From positions 1 to 13,334 of the forward strand of contig DAIMZM010000067.1 of NCBI GenBank assembly GCA_036733985.1: DNA of 13,334 nt, given 5' to 3'. The DNA is from DAIMZM01 sp036733985 (GTDB taxonomy: Bacteria; Bacillota; Dehalobacteriia; UBA4068). Within the stretch, counting starts at the first letter, position 1; each line of letters starts with the position of its first letter. Under the pieces are notes generated by a model, which saw only the letters and a list, made by a program, of their open reading frames with translations, ran no database searches and was not told the DNA's origin. Of this stretch, positions 1 to 6,456 are shown piece after piece. The translations under genes were made by a program, and so were the position numbers.

Positions 1-421
1 CGCCATTGAGATGCGCCAGATTGCCGAGCCTTATATCCGCCTTCGGGCGGTGCGCCATCTGGAAAAGGGGCGGGTGGTGATTTTCGCCGCCGGCACCGGC
101 AACCCTTATTTCTCCACCGATACCACGGCTGCCCTCCGGGCTGCGGAAATCAATGCCGAAGTGATCCTGATGGCCAAAAAGGTGGACGGTGTTTACGACG
201 ACGATCCTCTGCAAAACCCGGAGGCCCACCGCTTCTGCAAGCTGACCTACCTGGAGGTGCTCAATAAAGAGCTGCATGTGATGGATTCTACCGCCGCCTC
301 TTTATGCAAGGATAATGATATCCCGCTGATCGTGTTCAATATCACGGAACCGGGAAATATGATGCGGGCGGTGCTGGGAGAGCATATCGGAACATTTTTG
401 GGAGGTGACGTCAATGATTAA
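1..421 (+). CDS. pyrH: UMP kinase (uridylate kinase), 3' part
   Basis: PyrH phosphorylates UMP to UDP in pyrimidine nucleotide synthesis; it is a cytosolic hexamer of the amino-acid-kinase fold. The window opens inside the gene, in the frame starting at base 2, and holds the last 139 or so of the usual 240 residues. The visible part matches Bacillus-type PyrH closely: an AEPYIR/RAVRHLEKGRVVIFAAGTG stretch split by the conserved glycines, GNPYFSTDTTAALRA, the KVDGVYDDDP nucleotide-site loop, LTYLEVL, and the C-terminal VMDSTAASLC, IPLIVFN and GTFLGG segments. The stop at 419-421 lies inside the start of frr, so the two are translationally coupled. The start and promoter are outside the window. 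The identity is certain from sequence recognition; only the 5' end is missing. Confidence 0.97.
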   Translation, partial: AIEMRQIAEPYIRLRAVRHLEKGRVVIFAAGTGNPYFSTDTTAALRAAEINAEVILMAKKVDGVYDDDPLQNPEAHRFCKLTYLEVLNKELHVMDSTAASLCKDNDIPLIVFNITEPGNMMRAVLGEHIGTFLGGDVND

Positions 422-971
422 AGAGTTGCTGACGGATGCTGAAGACAGGATGGCTAAGGTGGAAAAAGTCCTTCTGGGCGATTTTGCTTCCCTCCGGGCA
501 GGCCGGGCTACGCCGGCGCTCTTGGACAAGGTTTTGGTGGAGATTTACGGCTCCCAGATGCCGGTGAACCAGACCGCCAATATTTCCTGCCCTGAGCCAA
601 GGATGATCATGATCCAGCCCTGGGATAAGAACAATATCCCCGCCATTGAGAAGGCTATCCTCAAATCCGATCTGGGCATTACGCCCGGCAATGACGGCGT
701 GGTGATCCGCCTGACCGTGCCCCAGCTCACTGAGGAGCGGCGCAAGGAGATCGTGAAGCTCTGCGGCAAAAAGGCCGAAGAGGCCAAAGTGGCGGTGCGC
801 AATATCCGCCGTGACGTCAACGACGGCATCAAATCCCTGGAAAAAGCCAAGGAAGTCTCGGAAGACGAATCCAAAAAGGGTTTGGACGACGTCCAGAAGC
901 TGACCGATAAGTTTATTAAGCGGCTGGACGACGTGCTGGCCCAGAAGGAAAAAGAAATCATGGAAGTCTAG
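414..971 (+). CDS. frr: Ribosome recycling factor
   Basis: RRF works with EF-G to split the post-termination ribosome so its subunits can be reused; it is a soluble cytosolic protein. I chose the ATG at 414, which gives 185 residues, the standard family length, with GGAGGTG at 401-407 placed seven bases upstream. An in-frame GTG at 405 lies within that ribosome binding site and is rejected. The first eight bases overlap the end of pyrH, the classic pyrH-frr arrangement. Recognisable family blocks are LRAGRATPALLDKV near the N-terminus, the E-R-M-I-P-D core of domain II around residues 60-75, IEKAILKSDLG, LTEERRKE, EEAKVAVRNIRRD and the C-terminal EKEIMEV. No abnormality is seen. Confidence 0.98.
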   Translation: MIKELLTDAEDRMAKVEKVLLGDFASLRAGRATPALLDKVLVEIYGSQMPVNQTANISCPEPRMIMIQPWDKNNIPAIEKAILKSDLGITPGNDGVVIRLTVPQLTEERRKEIVKLCGKKAEEAKVAVRNIRRDVNDGIKSLEKAKEVSEDESKKGLDDVQKLTDKFIKRLDDVLAQKEKEIMEV

Positions 972-988
972 CCTTACCGTTCCTAATG

Positions 989-1018
989 TTGACTTTAGCT
1001 TGGAACGTCAACTTTTAT
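989..1018 (+). promoter_or_regulatory. Possible promoter for the ferredoxin gene
   Basis: TTGACT at 989-994 resembles a sigma-A -35 box. It is followed after 18 bases by TTTTAT (1013-1018), or after 21 bases by the better -10 match TATGAT (1016-1021). Neither combination is ideal. The position, between the frr stop and the strong ribosome binding site of the ferredoxin gene, is right. The -35 box lies partly in a weak inverted repeat (GTTGAC 988-993 with GTCAAC 1007-1012). Confidence 0.4.
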
Positions 1019-1058
1019 GATCGTCGAAACCCATCCCAAAATAAGGAGGTGTGCTTAA

Positions 1059-1223
1059 ATGGCATACGTTATTACCGATGAATGCCTGGCCTGCGGTTCC
1101 TGCGCTTCCGAATGCCCGGCCGGCGCCATTAAGGAAGGCGACATCTATGTGATCTCTGAAGAATGCCTGGATTGCGGCGCTTGTGTCGACACTTGCCCCG
1201 CCGGCGCTATCGTGGAGAAATAG
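1059..1223 (+). CDS. 2x[4Fe-4S] ferredoxin, clostridial type
   Basis: This 54-residue protein is a small low-potential electron carrier of anaerobic metabolism. It begins with ATG at 1059, seven bases after a strong AAGGAGGTG (1043-1051). It is built of two homologous halves, each with a CxxCxxCxxxCP motif: Cys9, 12, 15, 19 and Cys36, 39, 42, 46. As in all such ferredoxins, the fourth Cys of each half completes the other half's cluster. Both halves end in the same CPAGAI sequence. There is no extra domain and no signal peptide. It is a single-gene unit between frr and uppS, bounded by a possible promoter upstream and a strong terminator downstream. The partner enzyme cannot be told from sequence; IspG, a 4Fe-4S enzyme encoded about 5 kb downstream, is one conceivable electron acceptor (inference). 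Confidence 0.95.
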   Translation: MAYVITDECLACGSCASECPAGAIKEGDIYVISEECLDCGACVDTCPAGAIVEK

Positions 1224-1253
1224 GTTCCGCTTTAAATGATCCCGTTAAAACAT

Positions 1254-1290
1254 AAACAAAGAACCGGCGTTATGCTGGTTCTTTGTTTTA
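1254..1290 (+). terminator. Rho-independent terminator after ferredoxin
   Basis: A 15-base-pair stem (1254-1268 with 1274-1288) contains one G-U pair and has the loop GTTAT. The outer part is A/T-rich, AAACAAAG pairing with CTTTGTTT, and the transcript 3' side ends in a U-rich run. The matching A-rich 5' side means it could also work in the reverse direction, but no gene converges on it. It sits 30 bases after the ferredoxin stop and just before the uppS promoter. Confidence 0.9.
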
Positions 1291-1291
1291 A

Positions 1292-1320
1292 TTGACTAAA
1301 TTCTTGCATTATGAGATAAT
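1292..1320 (+). promoter_or_regulatory. Promoter of the uppS-ispG cluster
   Basis: TTGACT (1292-1297) and GATAAT (1315-1320) are separated by exactly 17 bases, a good vegetative sigma-A type promoter. It starts four bases after the ferredoxin terminator stem, so it is the natural start of the uppS transcription unit. The predicted 5' leader is about 35 bases, with no visible structure. Confidence 0.75.
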
Positions 1321-1361
1321 ATAAATTAACGTATCAAGCGGCAATAGTCAAAGGAGCTGTA

Positions 1362-2126
1362 ATGAAGCAGGAAAAGCAGCAGGAAAAATATCAGGATTTG
1401 CTGACGCAGCTGGACCCGGAACATTTACCCAGGCATATCGCCATCATCATGGATGGCAATGGCCGCTGGGCAGGGGCCCGGCATGCGCCCCGGGCCCTGG
1501 GGCACCGGGCCGGTGCGGAAGCCCTGCGGGCCGTCACCGAGCTCTGCCGGGAAATCAAGATCCAGGTGCTGACGGTGTACGCCTTTTCCACAGAAAACTG
1601 GCAGCGGCCTGACGCGGAAGTGGAGTTCCTCATGGGCCTGCTGGTGGAATACCTGAAAAATGAAGTGGCCCTGATGAACCGGGAGGATATCCGCCTGGGC
1701 TTCCTGGGGGACCTGGCCGGCCTGCCGCCGGCGGTGCGCCGGGCTTTTACCCAGGCCCTGGACGCCACAGCCGGCAATCAAAGCATGCTGCTGAACCTGG
1801 CGGTGAATTATGGGGGCCGGGATGAACTGCGCCGGGCCTTCGGCCGCCTGCAGGCGCGGATCGCTGCCGGGGAGATCTCGGCGGAACGCCTCAGCGAAGA
1901 GGATATCGCCGCGGTCCTGGATACCGCCGGCCAGCCGGATCCGGATCTGCTGATCCGCCCCTCCGGCGAGCTGCGTCTCAGCAATTTCCTGCCCTGGCAG
2001 TCCGCCTATAGCGAGCTCTGGTTCAGTGATAAGCTGTGGCCGGATTTTGGCAAGCGGGATCTGCTTCTGGCCATTCTGGATTTTCAGCAACGGGACCGCC
2101 GCTTTGGCGGGCCAGGCCGTCCATAA
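1362..2126 (+). CDS. uppS: Isoprenyl transferase (undecaprenyl diphosphate synthase)
   Basis: UppS adds eight isopentenyl diphosphate units in cis to farnesyl diphosphate, giving the C55 carrier lipid precursor for peptidoglycan and other wall polymers. The protein has 254 residues; the ATG at 1362 follows AAGGAG (1351-1356) by five bases. Family motifs are in order: HIAIIMDGNGRWA with the catalytic Asp31, GHRAGAE, VYAFSTENWQRP, LNLAVNYGGRDEL, DPDLLIRPSGELRLSNFLPWQSA (in two parts) and LWPDF. The usual I-R-T-S/G-G-E reads I-R-P-S-G-E here, a Pro for Thr change next to the diphosphate-binding arginines; both arginines are kept. The short tail after DRRFGG is normal. The next gene, cdsA, is usually adjacent but is separated here by 210 bases. 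Confidence 0.96.
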   Translation: MKQEKQQEKYQDLLTQLDPEHLPRHIAIIMDGNGRWAGARHAPRALGHRAGAEALRAVTELCREIKIQVLTVYAFSTENWQRPDAEVEFLMGLLVEYLKNEVALMNREDIRLGFLGDLAGLPPAVRRAFTQALDATAGNQSMLLNLAVNYGGRDELRRAFGRLQARIAAGEISAERLSEEDIAAVLDTAGQPDPDLLIRPSGELRLSNFLPWQSAYSELWFSDKLWPDFGKRDLLLAILDFQQRDRRFGGPGRP

Positions 2127-2336
2127 ACTGCGCCATACGTCGTTGCTGGGGTCGGTCAGGTATGTTTTAATACGCACCCCCCATACCCCAATCCAGCTCC
2201 GCGTTGTTACGCTGGATCGGGGCCCCTGGGGAATAGCTGGCCACCCCAGCCGCCTAGTCTGGCATGTTTCTGAACAGCCTGGATCAAACAGTTTTTTCCC
2301 GGCAATTGTAATAGAATTTGCGGATGGAGGGTAAAA
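2127..2336 (+). other. uppS-cdsA spacer with hairpins, function unknown
   Basis: This 210-base gap is unusually long for this gene pair. It holds a 7-base-pair hairpin (ATCCAGC 2191-2197 with GCTGGAT 2211-2217), a GGGGCCCC palindrome (2219-2226) and a second hairpin (CTGGGG 2226-2231 with CCCCAG 2244-2249). The two hairpins are adjacent. A T-run follows at 2292-2297, but no stem stands next to it. The ribosome binding site of cdsA (GGAGG 2326-2330) is at the right end. I recognise no riboswitch family, tRNA or protein remnant. The open frame crossing it continues from an out-of-frame reading of uppS and is not a convincing gene. Confidence 0.5.
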
Positions 2337-2975
2337 ATGAACAAGAAGCGGGTAATCACCGCCGCTGTTGGCGCGCCTTTACTGCTTTTGCTGCTCTATC
2401 TGGGCGGCTGGTGGCTGGGCATAACGCTGCTGCTCCTGTTCGGCCTGGCCCTGGCGGAATACCAACGCTTAATACGGGTTATCCGCCCGGCCCAGCCGCT
2501 GGTCTGGATGCTGATCGGCGGGGCCTATCTGCTGCTGGGCTTTCTCTCCTTTTTTGTCCTGCGCCTGACCTATCAGCATTGGCTGGTGGCCCTGTGGCTG
2601 CTGCTGACGGTTTGGGCTACGGATAGCGGCGCTTATGAGATCGGTCGCCGCTATGGCCGGACGCCGCTGGCCCAGTCCATCAGCCCCCATAAAACCAAGG
2701 AAGGGGCCCTGGCCGGCGCCGCGGCGGGCATGCTGCTGGCGGGTACCTATTTGTCCGTGGCCATGAAAGCGCCCTTTTTCCCCGCCCTCCTGATCACCCT
2801 GATCGTTTCCACGGCAGGCCAGGCCGGGGATCTGCTGGAAAGCAAGGTCAAAAGGCTGGCCGGCGTGAAGGACAGCGGCAATTTGCTGCCCGGCCATGGC
2901 GGCGTACTGGACCGTTTCGACAGCCTGCTGCTGGCCGCGCCCCTGGCTTATGTCCTGTCCCTGATCCTGTTATAG
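2337..2975 (+). CDS. cdsA: Phosphatidate cytidylyltransferase, short form
   Basis: CdsA makes CDP-diacylglycerol from CTP and phosphatidic acid, the branch point for anionic and zwitterionic phospholipids; it is an integral membrane enzyme needing two metal ions. The ATG at 2337 follows GGAGG by six bases. The C-terminal family signature is complete at residues 169-195: S-K-V-K-R, then KDSGNLLPGHGGVLDR and F-D. The upstream WATDSGAY (93-100) and SISPHKTKEG (114-123) motifs are also present. At 212 residues it is about 50-60 shorter than typical CdsA. The shortfall lies between the first hydrophobic hairpin (about 6-40) and the WATD motif, where two membrane helices appear to be missing. About six or seven hydrophobic segments remain. 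The frame is clean, so this looks like a compact variant rather than a broken gene. Confidence 0.9.
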   Translation: MNKKRVITAAVGAPLLLLLLYLGGWWLGITLLLLFGLALAEYQRLIRVIRPAQPLVWMLIGGAYLLLGFLSFFVLRLTYQHWLVALWLLLTVWATDSGAYEIGRRYGRTPLAQSISPHKTKEGALAGAAAGMLLAGTYLSVAMKAPFFPALLITLIVSTAGQAGDLLESKVKRLAGVKDSGNLLPGHGGVLDRFDSLLLAAPLAYVLSLILL

Positions 2976-2997
2976 GAGAACCACTACCGGAGGTATT

Positions 2998-4149
2998 ATG
3001 TTACAGCGACTGGATAAGGAAACCCTGATCCGCTATTTGCTGGTCGGCGCCCTCTTTTTAGTAGGGGTAGCCGGTTTCATCCTCTTTTTCGATACCGGCC
3101 TGCCGGTGCTGGAAAGGGTCATCCGCTATCTGGGGGTGCTGCTTTCCCCCTTTGCCGTGGCCTGGCTGGCCGCGGTGGTGACCCGCCCGGCCACCAAATG
3201 GCTCAGCAAGACCCTGCGCTTTCCCCGCTCCCTGTCGGTGCTGCTGATGGAGCTGCTGCTGCTGGCGGTGATCACAGCCCTGGCCATGCTGATGCTTTCG
3301 GTGATTTCCGGGCTGCTGGGCGATCTTTCCCATTACCTGGCTAATATGGAGCATTATGTGGGGGATATCGGCGTCTGGGTGAACGGGCTTTTTGACCGGC
3401 TGGGTACGGATTACAGCACCATTGATTATTATCTTGATCAATGGAAGGATAAGGTGGCTTCCCTGGCCTCCCAGGGCATGGGCCTGGCTTTAGGCGTGCT
3501 GAAAGGCACCCCCGGCGCCATCGTCTGGTTCTTTGTGGTGCTGGTGGCGGTCTTCTATTGGTGCCGGGACGAAGAAAAGGTCAGCCAGGTGCTGGCCAAT
3601 GCTTTCCCAGCGCAGATGCAGGCCAATGTCTACCGCACTTATGACGATATCTCCACGGTGATCGGCGGCTATATCCGGGCCTGGGCTTTGCTGGTACTCA
3701 TTTCCACCACCCTGTGCACCGTAGGCTTTGCCCTGATCGGCGTGGAAAGCGCTTTAGCCATGGGTTTGTTTGCCGGGATCATGGATATCATCCCGGTCTT
3801 AGGGCCGGGCACGCTGATCGTGCCCTGGGCTGTCTGGAGCCTGGCCACGGGGAAAATCGGCTTCGGCGTGGGCCTGCTGATCATTTACGCCGTGGTGTCC
3901 GCCACCCGCTATATCCTGGAGCCCAAGGTGGTGGGGGACCGGGTGGGCCTGCATCCCCTGGCAGCTATAGCCGCCATCTTCATCGGCATGAAGCTGTTCG
4001 GCGTGGTGGGCCTGATCTTAGGCCCCATCGTGCTGGCGGTGATCATGACCATGTACCGGGCCCGGCGTCAAAGCCGGATCATGAAGCCGGATAAGCTGAT
4101 TTTACAAAACACCCCGGCGAAAGGAAAAAATCCCGGTAAAACGGAGTAG
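2998..4149 (+). CDS. AI-2E family (YtvI/PerM-like) membrane protein
   Basis: This 383-residue polytopic membrane protein belongs to the AI-2E/PerM superfamily, which includes E. coli TqsA (autoinducer-2 export), PerM, and the sporulation protein YtvI of Bacillus. The start is ATG 2998, after GGAGG at 2989-2993. Hydrophobic segments fall near residues 12-31, 43-61, 79-108, 170-187, 226-247, 252-280, 285-302 and 320-352. Between the third and fourth is a soluble stretch (about 110-165). Family hallmarks are GIMDIIPVLGPG (260-271) with the following L-x-x-P-W, and LEPKVVGDRVGLHP (307-320), then GMKLFGVVGLILGP. It lies 22 bases after cdsA and 5 before dxr, so it is co-transcribed with lipid genes. 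The substrate is unknown; calling it an AI-2 exporter would be unsupported. Confidence 0.9.
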   Translation: MLQRLDKETLIRYLLVGALFLVGVAGFILFFDTGLPVLERVIRYLGVLLSPFAVAWLAAVVTRPATKWLSKTLRFPRSLSVLLMELLLLAVITALAMLMLSVISGLLGDLSHYLANMEHYVGDIGVWVNGLFDRLGTDYSTIDYYLDQWKDKVASLASQGMGLALGVLKGTPGAIVWFFVVLVAVFYWCRDEEKVSQVLANAFPAQMQANVYRTYDDISTVIGGYIRAWALLVLISTTLCTVGFALIGVESALAMGLFAGIMDIIPVLGPGTLIVPWAVWSLATGKIGFGVGLLIIYAVVSATRYILEPKVVGDRVGLHPLAAIAAIFIGMKLFGVVGLILGPIVLAVIMTMYRARRQSRIMKPDKLILQNTPAKGKNPGKTE

Positions 4150-4154
4150 GGAAC

Positions 4155-5345
4155 ATGACAGCTTTGTCTATTTTGGGGGTCAGCGGCTCCATTGGCCGCC
4201 AGGCCCTGGACGTTTGCCGCCAGCATCAATCCCGCCTCAGGCCCCTGGCCCTGGCCGCGGGCAAGGATTGGCAGGCCCTGGCCCAGGCAGCCTGGGAATG
4301 GCGGCCCGCTTATATCGCCATTGGCGACCCCGCCGCTTATCCGGAGCTGAAAGCGGCCTGCGCCGGACTGGATCTGACCATCAACGCCGGGGCTGACGCG
4401 GTGGCGGAAGCCGCGGCTTATCCCGATAGCAGCCTGACTTTGCTGGCCATCTCCGGCATGGCGGCCCTAGCGCCCTTGCTGGCTGCTTTGGCGGCGGGGA
4501 AGGATATTGCCCTGGCCAATAAAGAAGCCTTGGCAGCGGCGGGGGAATTGGTCATGGCCCAGGCCCGGGAACAGGGCCTGAAGCTGTACCCGGTGGACAG
4601 CGAGCATTCGGCGATCTGGCAATGCTTAGCCGGGGGAAGTTCTGACGGGGTGGAGCGGCTGATTCTGACCGCCAGCGGCGGCGCTTTCCGGGACTGGCCC
4701 CTGGAAAGGATGGGGGAAATCACCCCGGAACTGGCTTTGCAGCACCCCAATTGGCGGATGGGGCCGAAAATCACCGTGGATTGCGCCACCATGGTCAATA
4801 AAGGCCTGGAAATCATTGAGGCCCATTGGCTGTTCGGCATGGCCTATGAAAATATCGACGTATTGCTGCATCCGGAAAGCCTGGTCCATTCCCTGGTGGG
4901 CTTCAAGGACGGCAGCATCAAGGCCCAGCTGGGCCCGGCGGATATGCGGCTGCCTATCCAATACGCCCTGCTGGGCCAAGAGCGGCTGCCCGCGCCCTGG
5001 CCCCGCCTGGATCTGGCGGCGGCCGCGGCCCTGCATTTTTCCCAGCCTGATCCGGCCCGCTTTCCCGCTTTAGGCGTGGTGCGCCAAGCCGGTCTGGCCG
5101 GCGGCACGGCCCCGGCCTATTTGAACGGGGCCAATGAAGCCCTGGTGGCTGCTTTCTTAAACGGGGAGCTGCCTTTCACCGGCATCGCCTCGATCCTGGC
5201 ACAGCTGCTCAATGCCTATCAGCCTTTGGCCCTGACCGGGCTGGACCGGGTCTTTGCCGCCGCCAACCAGGGCCGGGAAGACGCGGAAGCGGCCCGGAAG
5301 ATTTTATGCTGGGCGGCAACTGAGAATCAGGCCCCGGGCATATAA
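4155..5345 (+). CDS. dxr: 1-deoxy-D-xylulose 5-phosphate reductoisomerase
   Basis: Dxr turns DXP into 2-C-methyl-D-erythritol 4-phosphate with NADPH, the committed step of the MEP isoprenoid pathway, and is the target of fosmidomycin. The 396-residue length is normal. ATG 4155 lies five bases past the previous stop, with GGAG at 4143-4146. The NADPH-binding loop reads LGVSGSIGRQ (7-16); most family members have G-S-T-G-S-I-G. LANKEAL (120-126) and VDSEHSAIWQCL (147-158) carry the metal ligands Asp148 and Glu150. ASGGAFRD, HPNWRMG and NKGLEIIEAHWLFG (215-228, with metal ligand Glu219) follow. The usual D-S-A-T is D-C-A-T (209-212). HPESLVHS and DMRLPIQYAL complete the catalytic part. All expected catalytic residues are present. 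Confidence 0.97.
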   Translation: MTALSILGVSGSIGRQALDVCRQHQSRLRPLALAAGKDWQALAQAAWEWRPAYIAIGDPAAYPELKAACAGLDLTINAGADAVAEAAAYPDSSLTLLAISGMAALAPLLAALAAGKDIALANKEALAAAGELVMAQAREQGLKLYPVDSEHSAIWQCLAGGSSDGVERLILTASGGAFRDWPLERMGEITPELALQHPNWRMGPKITVDCATMVNKGLEIIEAHWLFGMAYENIDVLLHPESLVHSLVGFKDGSIKAQLGPADMRLPIQYALLGQERLPAPWPRLDLAAAAALHFSQPDPARFPALGVVRQAGLAGGTAPAYLNGANEALVAAFLNGELPFTGIASILAQLLNAYQPLALTGLDRVFAAANQGREDAEAARKILCWAATENQAPGI

Positions 5346-5349
5346 TAAC

Positions 5350-5363
5350 TGAAAGCGCTTTGA
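5350..5363 (+). promoter_or_regulatory. cre-like palindrome upstream of rseP
   Basis: The sequence TGAAAGCGCTTTGA contains the perfect ten-base palindrome AAAGCGCTTT (5352-5361). It matches the Bacillus CcpA catabolite-response consensus (of the type TGWAARCGYTWNCW) at all but about one key position. It lies in the 55-base dxr-rseP gap, inside what seems to be one operon, where a bound repressor could act as a roadblock. LacI-family operators in general have this form, so the regulator, if any, is not identified. Confidence 0.35.
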
Positions 5364-5400
5364 TCCGCAGGGGCGATGGGACAACAGATAAACGGAGGTA

Positions 5401-6417
5401 ATGATCTTGACAATTATAGCGGCGATCGTCATATTTTGCCTGTTGATCCTCAGCCATGAGCTGGGCCATTTCCTGGCTGCCAAGGCCTGCCGGGTCTATG
5501 TGGATGATTTCAGCCTGGGCATGGGGCCGAAGCTGCTGAAATGGCAGGGCAAGGAAACCCAGTACACCTTGCGGCTGCTGCCGGTGGGCGGCTGGTGCAA
5601 GATGCGGGGCGAGGATGAGCACAGCGATGACGCCCGGGCCTTTTGCCAGCGGCCGGTCTGGCAGCGGATCCTGATCGTGGCCGCCGGGCCGGTCATGAAT
5701 TTCCTGTTTGCCATCATCCTCTTCATCATTGTTTTTATGATGATCGGCACCTATTCCAATGAAAACCTGGTGGGCGCTACCGAAGCCGGCTCGCCGGCGG
5801 AAATTGCCGGCTTGCTGCCTGGCGACCGCATCCTTTCCCTGAACGGCGTCAGCGTCAGCCAATGGCAGGAGATCAGCGCCGCTGTGAACCAAGGCGAGCC
5901 GGGGCAGGCGGTCAACCTGGTGGTTGATCGGGAAGGCAGCCGGCTGAACATCATTATCCAGCCCTATTTCGACCAGGCGGACAATGCCTGGCGCATCGGG
6001 GTTCTGCCCATGCAGATCCGGCAGAATATTTTTACCGCCATTGGCCTGGGGGTGAAGCAATCCCTCTTTTTCATCAAAGAGCTTTTGCTCGCCATTGCCC
6101 AAATGATTTCCGGCACAGCTCCGGTAGAGGTGGCCGGGCCGGTGGGCATCGTCACCATTATCGGCGACGCCACCAGCTATGGCATCCGCTCCCTGATCCT
6201 GCTCACCGCTTACCTCTCCCTGAACCTGGGGCTGATCAATTTATTTCCCCTGCCGGCCCTGGACGGCAGCCGCATCGTCTTCCTGGCTGTGGAAGGCTTA
6301 AGGGGTAAGCCCATTGACCGGCAGAAGGAGGGCATGGTGCATTTTGTGGGCCTGATGCTGCTGCTGGGCCTGATGGCTGTCATCACGTTTAACGATATCG
6401 CCAAGCTGCTCTCTTAG
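5401..6417 (+). CDS. rseP: Site-2 zinc metalloprotease (RseP/RasP family)
   Basis: This intramembrane protease cuts transmembrane anchors such as anti-sigma factors and leftover signal peptides. In 338 residues it shows the first helix with the zinc motif HELGH (His19, Glu20, His23), a TIRLLPVGG-like block (57-64), a second helix near 90-117, and one PDZ domain about 120-190 (GSPAEIAGLLPGDRILSLNG). The third zinc ligand motif, N-L-F-P-L-P-A-L-D-G, has Asp288; a final helix is near 312-330. It resembles the Gram-positive single-PDZ form; E. coli RseP has two. Start: ATG 5401 stands only two bases after GGAGG (5394-5398), unusually close. An in-frame TTG at 5407 has better spacing and may be the true start, giving 336 residues. 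It follows dxr and precedes ispG, a common arrangement. Confidence 0.95.
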   Translation: MILTIIAAIVIFCLLILSHELGHFLAAKACRVYVDDFSLGMGPKLLKWQGKETQYTLRLLPVGGWCKMRGEDEHSDDARAFCQRPVWQRILIVAAGPVMNFLFAIILFIIVFMMIGTYSNENLVGATEAGSPAEIAGLLPGDRILSLNGVSVSQWQEISAAVNQGEPGQAVNLVVDREGSRLNIIIQPYFDQADNAWRIGVLPMQIRQNIFTAIGLGVKQSLFFIKELLLAIAQMISGTAPVEVAGPVGIVTIIGDATSYGIRSLILLTAYLSLNLGLINLFPLPALDGSRIVFLAVEGLRGKPIDRQKEGMVHFVGLMLLLGLMAVITFNDIAKLLS

Positions 6418-6456
6418 GGCTTTGCCGCTTTGGCCCGGTCGGCCGGAGGTTTTTTT

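Noticed and set aside
988..1012. GTTGAC/GTCAAC hairpin as terminator of pyrH-frr
   Set aside because: Only six pairs with a 13-base loop and four T residues; too weak, and it overlaps the possible ferredoxin promoter.
1425..2177. 250-codon minus-strand open frame opposite uppS, and its partner frame 2026-2334 on the plus strand
   Set aside because: Both are shadows of the G+C-rich uppS gene extending into the spacer. Their translations are low-complexity, with no recognisable family and no ribosome binding site.
2191..2249. Known riboswitch (for example yybP-ykoY type) before cdsA
   Set aside because: A GGGGAATAG string only loosely recalls such motifs; the second conserved part and the junction were not found.
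5209..6102. 297-codon minus-strand open frame opposite rseP
   Set aside because: It lies opposite a clear rseP with all motifs, and its composition (many Gln, His, Pro, Ala) is typical of the reverse strand of a G+C-rich gene.
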